Positions 1 through 8,503 of a DNA stretch of 64,000 nt are shown here, piece after piece. Location of the stretch: assembly GCF_000241305.1 (NCBI RefSeq), contig NZ_BAEH01000105.1, positions 62,001 to 126,000 of the forward strand. The letters are read 5' to 3'. The notes under the pieces are model-generated. The model saw nothing but the letters and a program-made list of their open reading frames with translations, did no database searches and was not told where the DNA came from. This DNA is from Gordonia effusa NBRC 100432 (GTDB lineage Bacteria; Actinomycetota; Actinomycetes; Mycobacteriales; Mycobacteriaceae). Numbering within the stretch: position 1 is the first letter of the stretch; each line of letters opens with the position of its first letter. The translations under genes and the position numbers were made by a program.

Positions 1-458
1 TCGTCGAGCATGGACGCATTGGCGATCTCCATGCCGGTGAGGTCGGAGACCATCGTCTGGAAGTTGAGCAACGCTTCGAGTCGGCCTTGACTGATCTCTG
101 GCTGATACGGCGTGTACGCGGTGTACCAAGCGGGGTTCTCGACGACATTGCGCAATATCACGCCAGGCGTATGCGTGTCGTAGTAGCCGAGGCCGACCAT
201 CGAACGAGCGACGGTGTTCTTGGCCGCCAGGCCGGCGAGCTCTGCGCCCACCTGAGGTTCGGAGAGTGCCGACGGCAGGGCGTCGAGTCCATCCGCGCCA
301 TCAGCGATGCTGGACGGCACAACCCGCGCGGCCAACTCGTCGAGGTCGGATACACCGACGGCAGCCAGAATCCGGGTGGTCTCGTCGGAGTCGGGTCCGA
401 TGTGACGGTCGGCGAAGAGTGCCGACTGGGCGGATGTGTGGGAGGACTCCAGTGCCAT
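1..458 (-). CDS. gcvP: Glycine dehydrogenase (decarboxylating) P-protein, N-terminal part
   Basis: This is the 5' end of the PLP-dependent P-protein of the glycine cleavage system, which decarboxylates glycine and passes the aminomethyl group to lipoyl-GcvH. About 152 residues are visible and the frame runs off the left window edge, so the PLP lysine is not seen. Family motifs are present: FADRHIGP near residue 15, then the [12 protein letters not shown] and [11 protein letters not shown] blocks. The ATG at 458 is chosen because GAGAGG lies 8 nt upstream and the protein starts at the usual distance from RHIGP. The gene lies directly behind a glycine riboswitch, and gcvH is 4 kb away on the same strand. 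The identification is firm. Confidence 0.95.
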   Translation of the reverse strand, partial: MALESSHTSAQSALFADRHIGPDSDETTRILAAVGVSDLDELAARVVPSSIADGADGLDALPSALSEPQVGAELAGLAAKNTVARSMVGLGYYDTHTPGVILRNVVENPAWYTAYTPYQPEISQGRLEALLNFQTMVSDLTGMEIANASMLD

Positions 459-534
459 GAGGGCAACCTCTCGCGAAGCCGATGCCGATGCATCGACGAT
501 CAGTGCCCTCTCCCTCTGTCAATGCCGACTAAGG

Positions 535-745
535 TCGGCGCCTGAGAGTTTCGGTCGCGCCGCTACCCCGGTAAGGGCAGACGACCACGACTTTTCACCG
601 TGGGCGGACACGCTACTACACGTGTCACTTTCCAGAGACATCGTCAACGCAACGGTCCGGGGTGCCTGAGAGATTGACGGAGAGGTGTTGCTCCTTCGGC
701 GGCCAGATCCGAGTTGCGGTCCGGCGCTCTCCCGCTGCGCAGCGA
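535..745 (-). promoter_or_regulatory. Tandem glycine riboswitch upstream of gcvP
   Basis: Two glycine aptamer signatures lie in tandem on the minus strand between the promoter region and gcvP. The first begins with GCGGGAGAGCGCC (about 745-725) and closes with CTCTCAGGC at 672-664. The second ends with CTCTCAGGC at 548-540. CTCTCAGGC is the conserved 3' hallmark of glycine aptamers, and two copies about 124 nt apart fit the cooperative tandem class known to control gcv genes. It most likely switches gcvP on when glycine is abundant. Boundaries are by eye. Confidence 0.9.
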
Positions 746-755
746 TGCGTTGTCA

Positions 756-761
756 ATACTA
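756..761 (-). promoter_or_regulatory. Candidate -10 element for the riboswitch-gcvP transcript
   Basis: On the minus strand TAGTAT lies about 10 nt upstream of the first aptamer, placing transcription start near 749. No convincing -35 at standard spacing is visible, so this is tentative. Confidence 0.3.
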
Positions 762-909
762 ACCGCCCACGTGAAGACACCTCATTCGCCGGGGCGTCGG
801 GTGTATCACATCATGGCCGCCGACTACCCCACCGGAATTTGCGGCCACATAGCAATAATTGACGTGAACGGCCGAAAATCTGTGGGGTATTTCCGGCACG
901 CCGCCACGG

Positions 910-1428
910 TCAGGGGGCGTCGATCTCGAGATCGACCAGCAACTCCGAGGCGAGGCGCTCGAGATCGCTACGGACCGTTGACAATTCGGTTCCCGGCGGA
1001 ATGCGGACGTCGAAGTCGGCTTCGAAGAGAATCCCGCCGGCCATCGGCGCCTCTCGGGTGCCGGTGACCATGTTCTCGATGGTGGCGCCACTGGCGCTGA
1101 GGGCTGTCGAGATCTCCTGCACGATGCCGGCGCGATCGTTGCCCAGCAATCCGATACGCAGGGCAGTCCAGTCATTACCGGAAATTACGTCTCCACCGCC
1201 GTCGTGAACGACAACGTCGAGTAGACCGTCGAGTTTCGTCACCGAGGAGATCACCTGGTCGGCATCGGAGGCCGCGACCGTAACCACGACGATGCCGGCG
1301 AATTTCCCGGCCAATCGGGCGAGTTGACTTCGATCCCAGCTACCACCGTTTGTCGCTATCGCGTCCGCGAGTGCTGAGACCAAACCGGGCCGGTCGTCGC
1401 CGATGACGGATAGCACGAGATTTCGCAT
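910..1428 (-). CDS. Two-ACT-domain protein, GcvR-like
   Basis: A 172-residue protein made of two ACT domains. The first (about residues 3-75) opens with VIGDDRPGLVSALADA. The second (about 92-165) has LLGNDRAGIVQEISTAL followed by the ATIENM strand typical of the fold. This architecture matches the GcvR/YkkB-like family, cytosolic amino-acid sensors. GcvR in enterobacteria represses the glycine cleavage genes through GcvA. No GcvA is visible here, so a direct role in gcv control is inferred only from its position beside the gcvP riboswitch. ATG start at 1428. The domain call is firm and the function uncertain. Confidence 0.8.
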   Translation of the reverse strand: MRNLVLSVIGDDRPGLVSALADAIATNGGSWDRSQLARLAGKFAGIVVVTVAASDADQVISSVTKLDGLLDVVVHDGGGDVISGNDWTALRIGLLGNDRAGIVQEISTALSASGATIENMVTGTREAPMAGGILFEADFDVRIPPGTELSTVRSDLERLASELLVDLEIDAP

Positions 1429-1560
1429 GGCTTTAGGGTATCGGTTGGATCGGAGGGGGCGGTTCAGATTGGCGCGAACCGGGGTGCGGCGGTTTCGGAG
1501 GTTCTGTGAAAGTTACTGCGCCATAAGGTTTTTGGCTGGGTTTTGAGTTGGGGTCACCGC

Positions 1561-1712
1561 GTCTCGATACACCGAAGCTCGCAAGCTCGCTTCGGCACTC
1601 GACGATCGGCGGTGGTCCGAATCGGCACTCGACAATCAGCGGTGGCCCGGCTGGCATTCGACGATCGGCGGTGGCCCGGCTCGACGACCGTAAGTGGCCC
1701 GCCTCGACGGTG
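1561..1712. repeat. Dispersed intergenic repeat, copy 1, with about 30-bp tandem units
   Basis: It starts with GTCTCGATACACCGA and then GCTCGCAAGCTCGC, followed by three tandem units of 29-30 bp built on CGGCACTCGACGATCGGCGG (1593-1622, 1623-1652, 1653-1681) and a degenerate fourth. The same core recurs near 33.8 kb (reverse orientation, diverged tandem units) and 45.7 kb (single unit). It lies between convergent-style gene ends, not inside genes. No transposase accompanies it. Confidence 0.8.
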
Positions 1713-1718
1713 GGTTAT

Positions 1719-2333
1719 CTAACCTGTTTTGCGCGTCCGGTTCTTACGACGTGCCGCCAGTTCGTCTTCGGGTGCGGTTTCGCTGACGCCGCCATCGGCG
1801 CGCTCGCCTGGGAAGTCGGCGATCGTGCCGGACAGCTCCCGCATGGCACCACTCACCGCGATACCGAACACGCCTTGGCCACCCTGCAAAAGGTCGACGA
1901 CCTCTTCGGCCGATGTGCACTCGTACACGGTGGTGCCGTCGGAGAACAGGGTGATCCGCGCGAGATCTTCGACGCCGCGCTGGCGAAGATGATCGACGGC
2001 GACTCGGATGTTCTGCAAGGAGATACCGGTGTCGAGCAGACGCTTGACGATCTTCAAAACCAGAATGTCTTTGAAGGAGTAGAGACGCTGACTACCGGAA
2101 CCGGCGGCGCCGCGGATCGATGGCACAACCAGCGAGGTCCGCGCCCAGTAGTCGAGCTGGCGGTAGGTGATACCAGCGATCTGGCATGCACTTGGCACCC
2201 GGTAACCGACGAGATCGTCGGGCACGGTGTCGTTCGGGAACAAACCCGGCGCGATGTCGTCGAGGGTGGCTTGTTGCCCACCCGCACCCACCTCGGTACG
2301 GTTGTCGCCGTTGTCGATCGGCTGATCGCCCAC
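1719..2333 (-). CDS. MerR-family transcriptional regulator, Rv1830 type
   Basis: A 204-residue MerR-family regulator. A flexible acidic N-terminus (about 40 residues) precedes the winged helix (about 43-112), which contains VPSACQIAGITYRQLDYWAR and LYSFKDILVLKIVKRLL, followed by a C-terminal effector region. It corresponds by order and sequence style to Rv1830, next to the Rv1829 and Rv1828 homologues. I choose the GTG at 2333 because GAGGAG sits 6 nt upstream; a TTG at 2366 in the same frame has no such site. A palindrome-like CTCAAC-N5-GTTTAG at 2511-2527 upstream may be an autoregulatory site. The regulon is unknown from sequence alone. Confidence 0.85.
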   Translation of the reverse strand: MGDQPIDNGDNRTEVGAGGQQATLDDIAPGLFPNDTVPDDLVGYRVPSACQIAGITYRQLDYWARTSLVVPSIRGAAGSGSQRLYSFKDILVLKIVKRLLDTGISLQNIRVAVDHLRQRGVEDLARITLFSDGTTVYECTSAEEVVDLLQGGQGVFGIAVSGAMRELSGTIADFPGERADGGVSETAPEDELAARRKNRTRKTG

Positions 2334-2510
2334 TCCACACTCCTCGCAGCACTCGGATGGCCTCAAACTGCGTTAGGCGGCGCACGATGTTCGGCGCCGA
2401 CCTTCACGGTACCCGTGTCAGCCATTCTTTCCTATTGCCAGCCTGATCTGGAAGGCAATAAATAGACCGTATGCGCGTGAGCAAACTACTTCAACGCGAC
2501 GCGCTGGAGG

Positions 2511-2527
2511 CTAAACCTAAAGTTGAG
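2511..2527. promoter_or_regulatory. Candidate MerR operator upstream of the Rv1830-type regulator
   Basis: On the minus strand the sequence reads CTCAACTTTAGGTTTAG, an imperfect inverted repeat (CTCAAC / GTTTAG, one mismatch) in a locally A/T-richer patch about 180 nt upstream of the regulator start. Two MerR regulators are encoded here, so binding by one of them is plausible but inferred. Confidence 0.35.
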
Positions 2528-2567
2528 ATGTAGGGTTACCGTGACGCTGCGGTGGCCGTACCGTGAC

Positions 2568-3086
2568 CTATTCCCCGGCCTTGAAGTCATCTGGTGAAAC
2601 GCTGTCGAGGAATTCTTTGAATCGTTCGACCTCGTCTTCGGAGAGTTCACCATCGGCGTCGACCCCCGTCTCGCCGCTGCCTTCGGCGTCTTCGTCGGGG
2701 ATGATCAGGCCAGCCTCCACGAGTACATCCTCGTCGGCGACGATGGGTACGCCCGCGCGCAGTGCGACCGCGATCGCGTCGGAGGGACGCGCCGAGACCG
2801 TCAGTTCATCGTCGAAAACCATCTCCGCGTAGAAGGTGCCCTCTTGCATGTCGACGATGCGTACCCGAACCAGCTCGCGCCCCAGCGCTTTGACCAGATT
2901 GACGATCAGGTCGTGCGTCAATGGACGCGGGGGCTCAATCCCCTTCTGCCGCAATGCGATCGACGCCGCTTCACTTTGGCCGATCCAAATCGCCAAATAA
3001 CGCTCGCCGTCAACCTCACGCAATAGGAGGACCGGCTGACTCTGCGGTGGCTCGACACGAATGCCGACAACTTTCATCTCACCCAT
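2568..3086 (-). CDS. Bifunctional nuclease family protein (DUF151), Rv1829 type
   Basis: A 172-residue protein of the BFN/DUF151 family. The N-terminal two thirds carry the hallmark order MKVVGIRVEPP, then LREVDGERYLAIWIGQSEA (residues about 26-44), and SARPSDAIAVALRAGVPI later. The C-terminal about 35 residues are acidic. Plant members have DNase/RNase activity; the mycobacterial protein has no settled biochemical role. The ATG at 3086 is preferred over the upstream in-frame start at 3158 because GGAAGGTGGAG sits just before it and the family motif begins at residue 4. It lies between two MerR genes as in mycobacteria. Confidence 0.88.
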   Translation of the reverse strand: MGEMKVVGIRVEPPQSQPVLLLREVDGERYLAIWIGQSEAASIALRQKGIEPPRPLTHDLIVNLVKALGRELVRVRIVDMQEGTFYAEMVFDDELTVSARPSDAIAVALRAGVPIVADEDVLVEAGLIIPDEDAEGSGETGVDADGELSEDEVERFKEFLDSVSPDDFKAGE

Positions 3087-3167
3087 GACTCCACCTTCCT
3101 CGCGGGTCGCACTCGCCGCTCGCCTAACCAGCGGTCGGGATGACTCCCCGGCCAACATTGAAGTGGC

Positions 3168-3890
3168 TCAGTCCAGAATATCGCGGACCGCTGCTTTCAC
3201 CAGTTGAGTATGCAGAGTTACCGACAACGCCGCGATTTCGCGTACCAACTCTTCCGCCCGATCACGAGCACCAGTACCGCGACCTTTTGCGATCGGACTG
3301 GCAATCTGACCAACGAGTCCGGCTTCGCGGTCCGCCGATACTTTGAACGCGCGCAGGTGGCGTGTCTCGAGACCATAGCTCGCCAACGAACCAGCGGCTT
3401 CGACTAACCGCACCGCGTCCTCGTCGAAGAATCCACCGGGTCCGGCGGTAAGCAAACCATTACGCATCAATTCGGTGATGAACGCGCTGTCCACCCCGGT
3501 GCGTTCGATCAGATCGTCGCGCGACACCCGTGAGCCGCGCGTTCCGAAATCAGTCGCCGGCGCAACCGCTCCACGCGCGCTCGACAGCAGTGTCGGCTGG
3601 CCCCCCGTCGTCGACGAACCCGCGTCCATCTCGTCGAGTTGTTCCTTGATGACCTTCAGCGGAAGGTATCGATCACGTTGTGCGGTCAGCACAAAACGCA
3701 AGCGTTCGTAATCAGAATCGGAGAACCGCCGATAGCCCGATGGCGCCCGTTCGGGCGTCACCAACCCCTCGGATTCCAGGAACCGAATCTTGGAGATGGT
3801 GACGTCGGGAAAGTCATCGCGCAGGCGTCCAAGGACAGAGCCAATAGACATGACTCCGGCCCCGCGCTGCCCGGCAGACGCTGCCGTCAC
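3168..3890 (-). CDS. ftsR: FtsR-like MerR regulator, Rv1828 type
   Basis: A 240-residue MerR-family regulator. The DNA-binding part starts MSIGSVLGRL at residue 14 and includes VTISKIRFLESEGLVTPERA and GYRRFSDSDYERLRFVL. A C-terminal helical domain (about 120-240) contains the GPGGFFDEDAVRLVEAA block shared with Rv1828. The C. glutamicum orthologue FtsR activates ftsZ. The GTG at 3890 lies 5 nt after the garA stop, and the extra 13 N-terminal residues match the extension seen in mycobacteria. The same garA-ftsR order occurs in related genera, suggesting co-transcription with garA. The symbol is assigned by homology. Confidence 0.88.
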   Translation of the reverse strand: MTAASAGQRGAGVMSIGSVLGRLRDDFPDVTISKIRFLESEGLVTPERAPSGYRRFSDSDYERLRFVLTAQRDRYLPLKVIKEQLDEMDAGSSTTGGQPTLLSSARGAVAPATDFGTRGSRVSRDDLIERTGVDSAFITELMRNGLLTAGPGGFFDEDAVRLVEAAGSLASYGLETRHLRAFKVSADREAGLVGQIASPIAKGRGTGARDRAEELVREIAALSVTLHTQLVKAAVRDILD

Positions 3891-3895
3891 GGTTC

Positions 3896-4345
3896 TTAGG
3901 CGCTCTCGCCGTCGCGCGGACCGCTCAGGAAGACCAGGCGGAACTTGCCGATCTGCACTTCGTCGCCATTGCTTAGCGCGGCGGTGTCGACCGGTTCGCG
4001 ATTGACGTAGGTGCCATTGAGGCTGCCGACGTCGACGACCTGAAAGTCGTTGTCGCCGAGACGGAACTCGGCGTGGCGGCGGCTCACGGTGACGTCATCG
4101 AGGAAGATGTCGCTGTCGGGATGCCGGCCCGCAGAGGTGGTGGCCTGGTCAAGCAGGAAACGCGAACCGGCGTTGGGACCGCGCTTGACTACGAGCAGTG
4201 CCGTTCCCGGTGCGAGCCGCTCGACGCCCGTATCGGTGGGTTCACTCGCGGCCGCTGGGGCACCATCAACCTCGTTGATGAAGTCTTCACGGAATACCGA
4301 AGTTGTCTCCACCGGTGCTTCGTAGCCGTTGTCGCTCTCGCTCAC
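3896..4345 (-). CDS. garA: GarA/OdhI FHA-domain regulator of 2-oxoglutarate metabolism
   Basis: A 149-residue cytosolic forkhead-associated protein. The N-terminal tail carries ETTSVFR (about residues 13-19), the twin-threonine motif phosphorylated by PknG/PknB. The FHA domain (about 48-145) has GRHPDSDIFLDD, SRRHAEFR and GSLNGTYVNREPV. Unphosphorylated GarA inhibits 2-oxoglutarate dehydrogenase and NAD-glutamate dehydrogenase and activates glutamate synthase; phosphorylation turns it inward. Two adjacent GTG codons (4348 and 4345) could start it; the second gives better spacing from GGAGA. Next to glycine-cleavage genes, it links nitrogen and one-carbon flow. Confidence 0.95.
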   Translation of the reverse strand: MSESDNGYEAPVETTSVFREDFINEVDGAPAAASEPTDTGVERLAPGTALLVVKRGPNAGSRFLLDQATTSAGRHPDSDIFLDDVTVSRRHAEFRLGDNDFQVVDVGSLNGTYVNREPVDTAALSNGDEVQIGKFRLVFLSGPRDGESA

Positions 4346-4612
4346 CACGTCTCCTGTCGTCGTCGGTCTATCGTCATCGTTTATTCACTATTTCCCCGGG
4401 CAATCCCTGGTTGGGACGCGCCTGCGGGCGGCGGACACAGTCGAGGGCGTTTCAAACCCTGCTGTGTCGGCACCGATAATCTTTCTAAGCCGTTGCTGGT
4501 TCACCTAAACCGTATCGCGGCAGGTTCTGCTTGCCGTCGAGTGAGTATGCGGGTGATCAGGTTCAGCATAGTCGTGCAGCGGCCGGAACGGCGATTGGCG
4601 TTCGGAGACCCG

Positions 4613-5005
4613 TTATCCGTCGGTCAGTGCGCGGTACCCGGCGGCGTCAAGCATGCTCGATAGCTCAGCATCGATATCACCCGATACGCGGATGACCGCT
4701 AGCCAGCCCTGTCCGTAAGGATCGGAGTTGACGAGGTCGGGCGACGCATCAAGCGCCTCGTTGACCTCCACGATCGCGCCGGCGAGCGGACCGAAAATAT
4801 CTGACACGCTTTTGGTTGATTCCACCTCGGCGAACGATTCGCCGGGCGTCACGTCGTCGTCCGCGCTGGGCAGCTGAACGAAAACGACGTCGCCGAGCTG
4901 TTCGGCCGCATACGCGGTGATCCCGACGCGCACTGTATCAGCGTCGATTTTCTCAACCCATTCGTGTTCAGCGGTATAACGCAGGGAATCGGGCACATTG
5001 CTCAC
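4613..5005 (-). CDS. gcvH: Glycine cleavage system H protein
   Basis: A 130-residue lipoyl carrier of the glycine cleavage complex. It shows [10 protein letters not shown] near the N-terminus, [19 protein letters not shown], and the lipoylation site [10 protein letters not shown] with the modified lysine at residue 65, then the [11 protein letters not shown] block. It shuttles the aminomethyl group from GcvP to GcvT and the electrons to dihydrolipoyl dehydrogenase. The GTG at 5005 is chosen because AGGAAGG lies about 9 nt upstream; the frame stays open further but without family sequence. It follows the phosphatidyltransferase gene by 53 nt. Confidence 0.95.
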   Translation of the reverse strand: MSNVPDSLRYTAEHEWVEKIDADTVRVGITAYAAEQLGDVVFVQLPSADDDVTPGESFAEVESTKSVSDIFGPLAGAIVEVNEALDASPDLVNSDPYGQGWLAVIRVSGDIDAELSSMLDAAGYRALTDG

Positions 5006-5058
5006 GAGATTTGAACCTTCCTGTAGGTCGCCGATAATTGTGTCAACTTTCGCCCGGA

Positions 5059-5703
5059 TCACACAGGCGAACTGCCCGCTCGTGGCATCTTCGTTACCAC
5101 TGACACAGTCTGAATCCAGTAGAGGACGAAGGACCAAAGATACAGGCCCACTCCCCACACCATGAACGCCCACCCGATGGGATAGCAAATGTCGCCGAAA
5201 ACCGAATCCAATTGTCCGGCAAGAATCCACGGGAAGGCACTCATCAACGCGAAGGTTGCCGCCTTGCCGATGTAGAGCACCGGCAGGGCGACCAGGCCAC
5301 GCGATTTGAGCAGCGGAGCGGTGGCGAAGAGCAGGATGTCACGGCCGATGATCACTCCGATGAGCCACCACGGCACGAAGTCCCGGATGCCGAAACATAG
5401 TGGGATGACGATGATGTAGAGACGATCGGCGGCCGGATCGAGTAATGCGCCGAGCTTCGACGACTGATCGAGCAACCGTGCGAGTTTGCCGTCGAGCCAG
5501 TCGGTGAAACCCGACACCATCAAAATCGCGAATGCCCAACCGTCGGCCTTCGCCACCAGCAATACATAGATGAATACCGGGATGAGAATCAGGCGCCCGA
5601 CGCTCAACGCGTTGGGAACAGTCCAGATCTGATCTTTGGTTATCGGACCGTCGACGGTCGCCGCGGCTGGCGTCTGCGCGCCGGGAGTTTCAGCGGAAGA
5701 CAC
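5059..5703 (-). CDS. CDP-alcohol phosphatidyltransferase, PgsA2 type
   Basis: A 214-residue integral membrane enzyme of the CDP-alcohol phosphatidyltransferase family, with the catalytic pattern D-x2-D-G-x2-A-R-x8-G-x3-D-x3-D running from DWLDGKLAR to LLDPAAD. Several hydrophobic helices surround it (for example around [12 protein letters not shown] and [15 protein letters not shown]). It condenses a CDP-activated lipid with an alcohol; the exact product (phosphatidylglycerophosphate, cardiolipin or other) is not visible. The GTG at 5703 overlaps the end of secA2 by 14 nt and has AGGGGA about 6 nt upstream, suggesting coupling to secA2. It corresponds to Rv1822. Confidence 0.88.
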   Translation of the reverse strand: MSSAETPGAQTPAAATVDGPITKDQIWTVPNALSVGRLILIPVFIYVLLVAKADGWAFAILMVSGFTDWLDGKLARLLDQSSKLGALLDPAADRLYIIVIPLCFGIRDFVPWWLIGVIIGRDILLFATAPLLKSRGLVALPVLYIGKAATFALMSAFPWILAGQLDSVFGDICYPIGWAFMVWGVGLYLWSFVLYWIQTVSVVTKMPRAGSSPV

Positions 5704-8260
5704 CGATGATCCCCTGCAGGGTCTTGGCACCGCCGGAGGAGAACAAATTGTCGTGGACCATATAAGTCCAGGTGGTAGTCGATCGATGCAGATCTGCCGT
5801 GCCGAGGTCGATACCGTCGTTGGTGATCGTGGCTTCACGGAATGTCTTGCGCGCGTTGGCAACCGCTTCGTCGGGCAGTCTGTTGAACTCGTCGACGATC
5901 AACCGGTGGAATTCGTCGAGCGGACTCTGCTTGCCGATCGCCCGCAAGTGGATGCTGGCGCGAACGTCGGCGACGAAGGCCAGGTGATCGGCCCAAGCGC
6001 GGTCGAGATGGAACAGCATGATCTCGCGGGCCGCGGCGGCAAGCACTTCCTCATCGACCGGTTCGGCCGGGGTGAAGGCTTCGACGTCATCGTCGGTAGC
6101 AGACGCGGTTTCGGTCGACACTGACTCGGCTGCGTCGGCGACTGAGTCCGATTCCGACTTATCCGATTGGTCGTCCGACTCTTTGTCGACCGCCGCCTTT
6201 TCGGCACTGTCGGTCACACGTCGAGCGGCCTTCGACTTTTTGCCGGCCTTCTTGTCGGTCTTTTCGTCCTCGTCCTTGCCGTCGACGTCGGCGGGCACCT
6301 CTTCACCGCGTAACTGCGCATAGCGGGCGGGCTCGGCCTTCTTCAGCTCATCGATCGCGGTATCGGTGGTGAGCACCTCCATCCGACGAGATACAACAAT
6401 GTCGCGCTGCTGGTTCACCAGTTGGTTGTAGCGCCAGGTGTTGGCGTGAAGTTCCAACATGACACCCTCGGCGACCCGCTGGGCCTGTTCGATGAGTTCG
6501 ATACCCTTCGATCCCATCGAACCGTCCTCTTCCTGCGAGACCGGATCACGTTTGAACGCAAGGTTTTTGGTGACGACGGGATCTTCGAGACTGGAGAAGA
6601 AAACTGAAACGCCCGGATCGCCCTGACGTCCGGCACGACCGCGCAACTGGCTGTCGAGACGTTCGGTGTCATGCCGACCGGTACCGACAACACATAGCCC
6701 GCCAAGTTCGACGATCTCTTCGCGCGCCTTCTCATCGCCTTCGGCTACGCCCTCCACGGCACCGCCGCTCCCCGACCCGCCCAGGCGGATGTCGGTGCCG
6801 CGCCCGGCCATCTGGGTGGACACGGTGACCGCGTTCTTCTTGCCCGCCTCGGCGATGATCGCGGCTTCTTGCGCGTCGTTCTTGGCGTTCAAGATGACGC
6901 AGGTGACTCCCGCCTTCTCCAGGAAGTAGGCGAGTTCTTCGGATTCGGCGACGTCGTGGGTGCCGATGAGGATCGGTTGCCCGGTCTCGTGGACCTCGGC
7001 CACGTAGGCGACGATCGCCTCGACCTTGTTGGCCTTGGAGTCATACACGCGGTCGGGCTCGTCAACGCGAATGTTCTTGGTATTGGACGGTATTTGTGAA
7101 ACCGCGAGCTTGTAGAACTGGCGGAACTGTTCACCGGCGGCCAGGGCGGTACCGGTCATGCCACACACCGTGGGGTAGCGTCCAATCAGCGCCTGCACCG
7201 TCATCGTGTCGATGACCTCACCCGAATCAGTCTGTGCCAGGCCCTCTTTCAGCTCGACCGCGGCCTGCACGCCATCGGGCCAGCGCTGCAATTGGGCAAC
7301 CCGCCCACGCGAGGCGTTGATCAGATGAACGCCGCCATCGCGCACGATGTAGTGCACATCGCGCTCAAGCAGATAATGCGCGTGCAGTGCGACGTTGACA
7401 TGTACGAGCGTGGTGCCGACGTGCTGTTCGCTGTAGAGGTTGACGCCGCCGAGTTCGGCTTCGACGAATTCGGCGCCCTCGTCGGTGAGCGTCACGTTGC
7501 GACCGTCGGAGTCGATGTCGTAGTGCTTCTTTTTCAAACTCGCGACGACAGTGTGGATCGCCTGGTCGGGCACATCTCCCTCGGTGGACCCGGCCAGCAC
7601 CAGCGGAACCAAGGCTTCGTCGACTAGGACCGAGTCGGCCTCGTCGATGATCGCGACATCGGGTGTCGGGGACACCAGATCATCCTCGGTTTGCGCGAGC
7701 TGATCGCGTAGGACATCGAAGCCGATTTCATTGACCGAGGCATAGGTGACGTCGGCGGCGTATGCGGCCTTGCGCTCCTCGCGGGTCGAGTTCTCATCTA
7801 TGGATTGGGCGTCGATGCCGAAAACCTCGAATAGCGGCTTCATCCACCGGGCATCGCGGGTGGCGAGATAGTCATTCACCGAAATGACGTGCACGCGGTG
7901 GCCGCTGAGCACGTGACCGATGGCGGCGATCGCGCCGGCGAGCGTCTTGCCCTCACCGGTCGCCATCTCCACGATGTCCGCTTCGAGCAGACGCAGCGCG
8001 CCTTGCAACTGGACATCGAAGGCGCGCATGTCGAGCGCACGGTCGGATGCCTCGCGTACCAGAGCCAAGAACTTCGCCCGATCCCCCAGATTGGCGCCGA
8101 TGTCCAGCTTCTCCGCTTCAGTAACGAAATCCTCGTCGCCGAGCTTGGCGGCCCACTTGTCGTGGTCAGCCGAATCTTTGATCAGGCTGATCGACTTGGA
8201 CTGATTGCGGGTCGTCTGCGACCCCAGCAGTCGCCACATGCTGTTGGAAAGCTTTCCCAC
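5690..8260 (-). CDS. secA2: Accessory Sec system ATPase SecA2
   Basis: An 856-residue motor ATPase for a subset of exported proteins in mycobacteria-like bacteria. Walker A MATGEGKT is at residues 99-106 and the DEAD box [13 protein letters not shown] at 204-216; the [12 protein letters not shown] block and [13 protein letters not shown] follow. The C-terminal scaffold part (from about 737) carries [10 protein letters not shown]. Compared with the 808-residue M. tuberculosis protein it has an extra acidic Ser/Lys/Asp-rich stretch at about residues 654-736 (DNA about 6053-6301). The GTG at 8260 has AGAAGG 5-6 nt upstream. The neighbouring pgsA2-type gene confirms SecA2, not SecA1. Confidence 0.95.
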   Translation of the reverse strand: MGKLSNSMWRLLGSQTTRNQSKSISLIKDSADHDKWAAKLGDEDFVTEAEKLDIGANLGDRAKFLALVREASDRALDMRAFDVQLQGALRLLEADIVEMATGEGKTLAGAIAAIGHVLSGHRVHVISVNDYLATRDARWMKPLFEVFGIDAQSIDENSTREERKAAYAADVTYASVNEIGFDVLRDQLAQTEDDLVSPTPDVAIIDEADSVLVDEALVPLVLAGSTEGDVPDQAIHTVVASLKKKHYDIDSDGRNVTLTDEGAEFVEAELGGVNLYSEQHVGTTLVHVNVALHAHYLLERDVHYIVRDGGVHLINASRGRVAQLQRWPDGVQAAVELKEGLAQTDSGEVIDTMTVQALIGRYPTVCGMTGTALAAGEQFRQFYKLAVSQIPSNTKNIRVDEPDRVYDSKANKVEAIVAYVAEVHETGQPILIGTHDVAESEELAYFLEKAGVTCVILNAKNDAQEAAIIAEAGKKNAVTVSTQMAGRGTDIRLGGSGSGGAVEGVAEGDEKAREEIVELGGLCVVGTGRHDTERLDSQLRGRAGRQGDPGVSVFFSSLEDPVVTKNLAFKRDPVSQEEDGSMGSKGIELIEQAQRVAEGVMLELHANTWRYNQLVNQQRDIVVSRRMEVLTTDTAIDELKKAEPARYAQLRGEEVPADVDGKDEDEKTDKKAGKKSKAARRVTDSAEKAAVDKESDDQSDKSESDSVADAAESVSTETASATDDDVEAFTPAEPVDEEVLAAAAREIMLFHLDRAWADHLAFVADVRASIHLRAIGKQSPLDEFHRLIVDEFNRLPDEAVANARKTFREATITNDGIDLGTADLHRSTTTWTYMVHDNLFSSGGAKTLQGIIGVFR

Positions 8261-8503
8261 CGGCTACCTTCTCCTCTTCACCTGCGCGTCCCTTCGCGGG
8301 ACGGGCGCGTCGCGCGCGTATTGTCGGTATTCGACGCAGCGGGCACCGGAACGTTACCGGTGTCGGCGCACCTGACGGCCTCCACGGTACTTGCCCGGCC
8401 AGGTGCGCGAGGAGTCAACATAGAGTTCGGGTGTGTCGACGCGGCGGCCATCCAGTGGCGCACCCGGCGGCCGCGCCGTGTGTCGATGCCCGGAGGTGCT
8501 GTG

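Noticed and set aside
1593-1681. Tandem 29-30-bp units as a CRISPR array
   Set aside because: The units are contiguous and diverged, with no unique spacers and no cas genes nearby.
1548-2465. Long plus-strand open frame
   Set aside because: It is antisense to the MerR gene and has no family similarity or ribosome-binding site; a shadow of high G/C codon bias.
7889-8503. N-terminal 200 codons of the plus-strand frame that leads into the membrane protein
   Set aside because: They are antisense to secA2 and low in coding character; the real start is at 8504.
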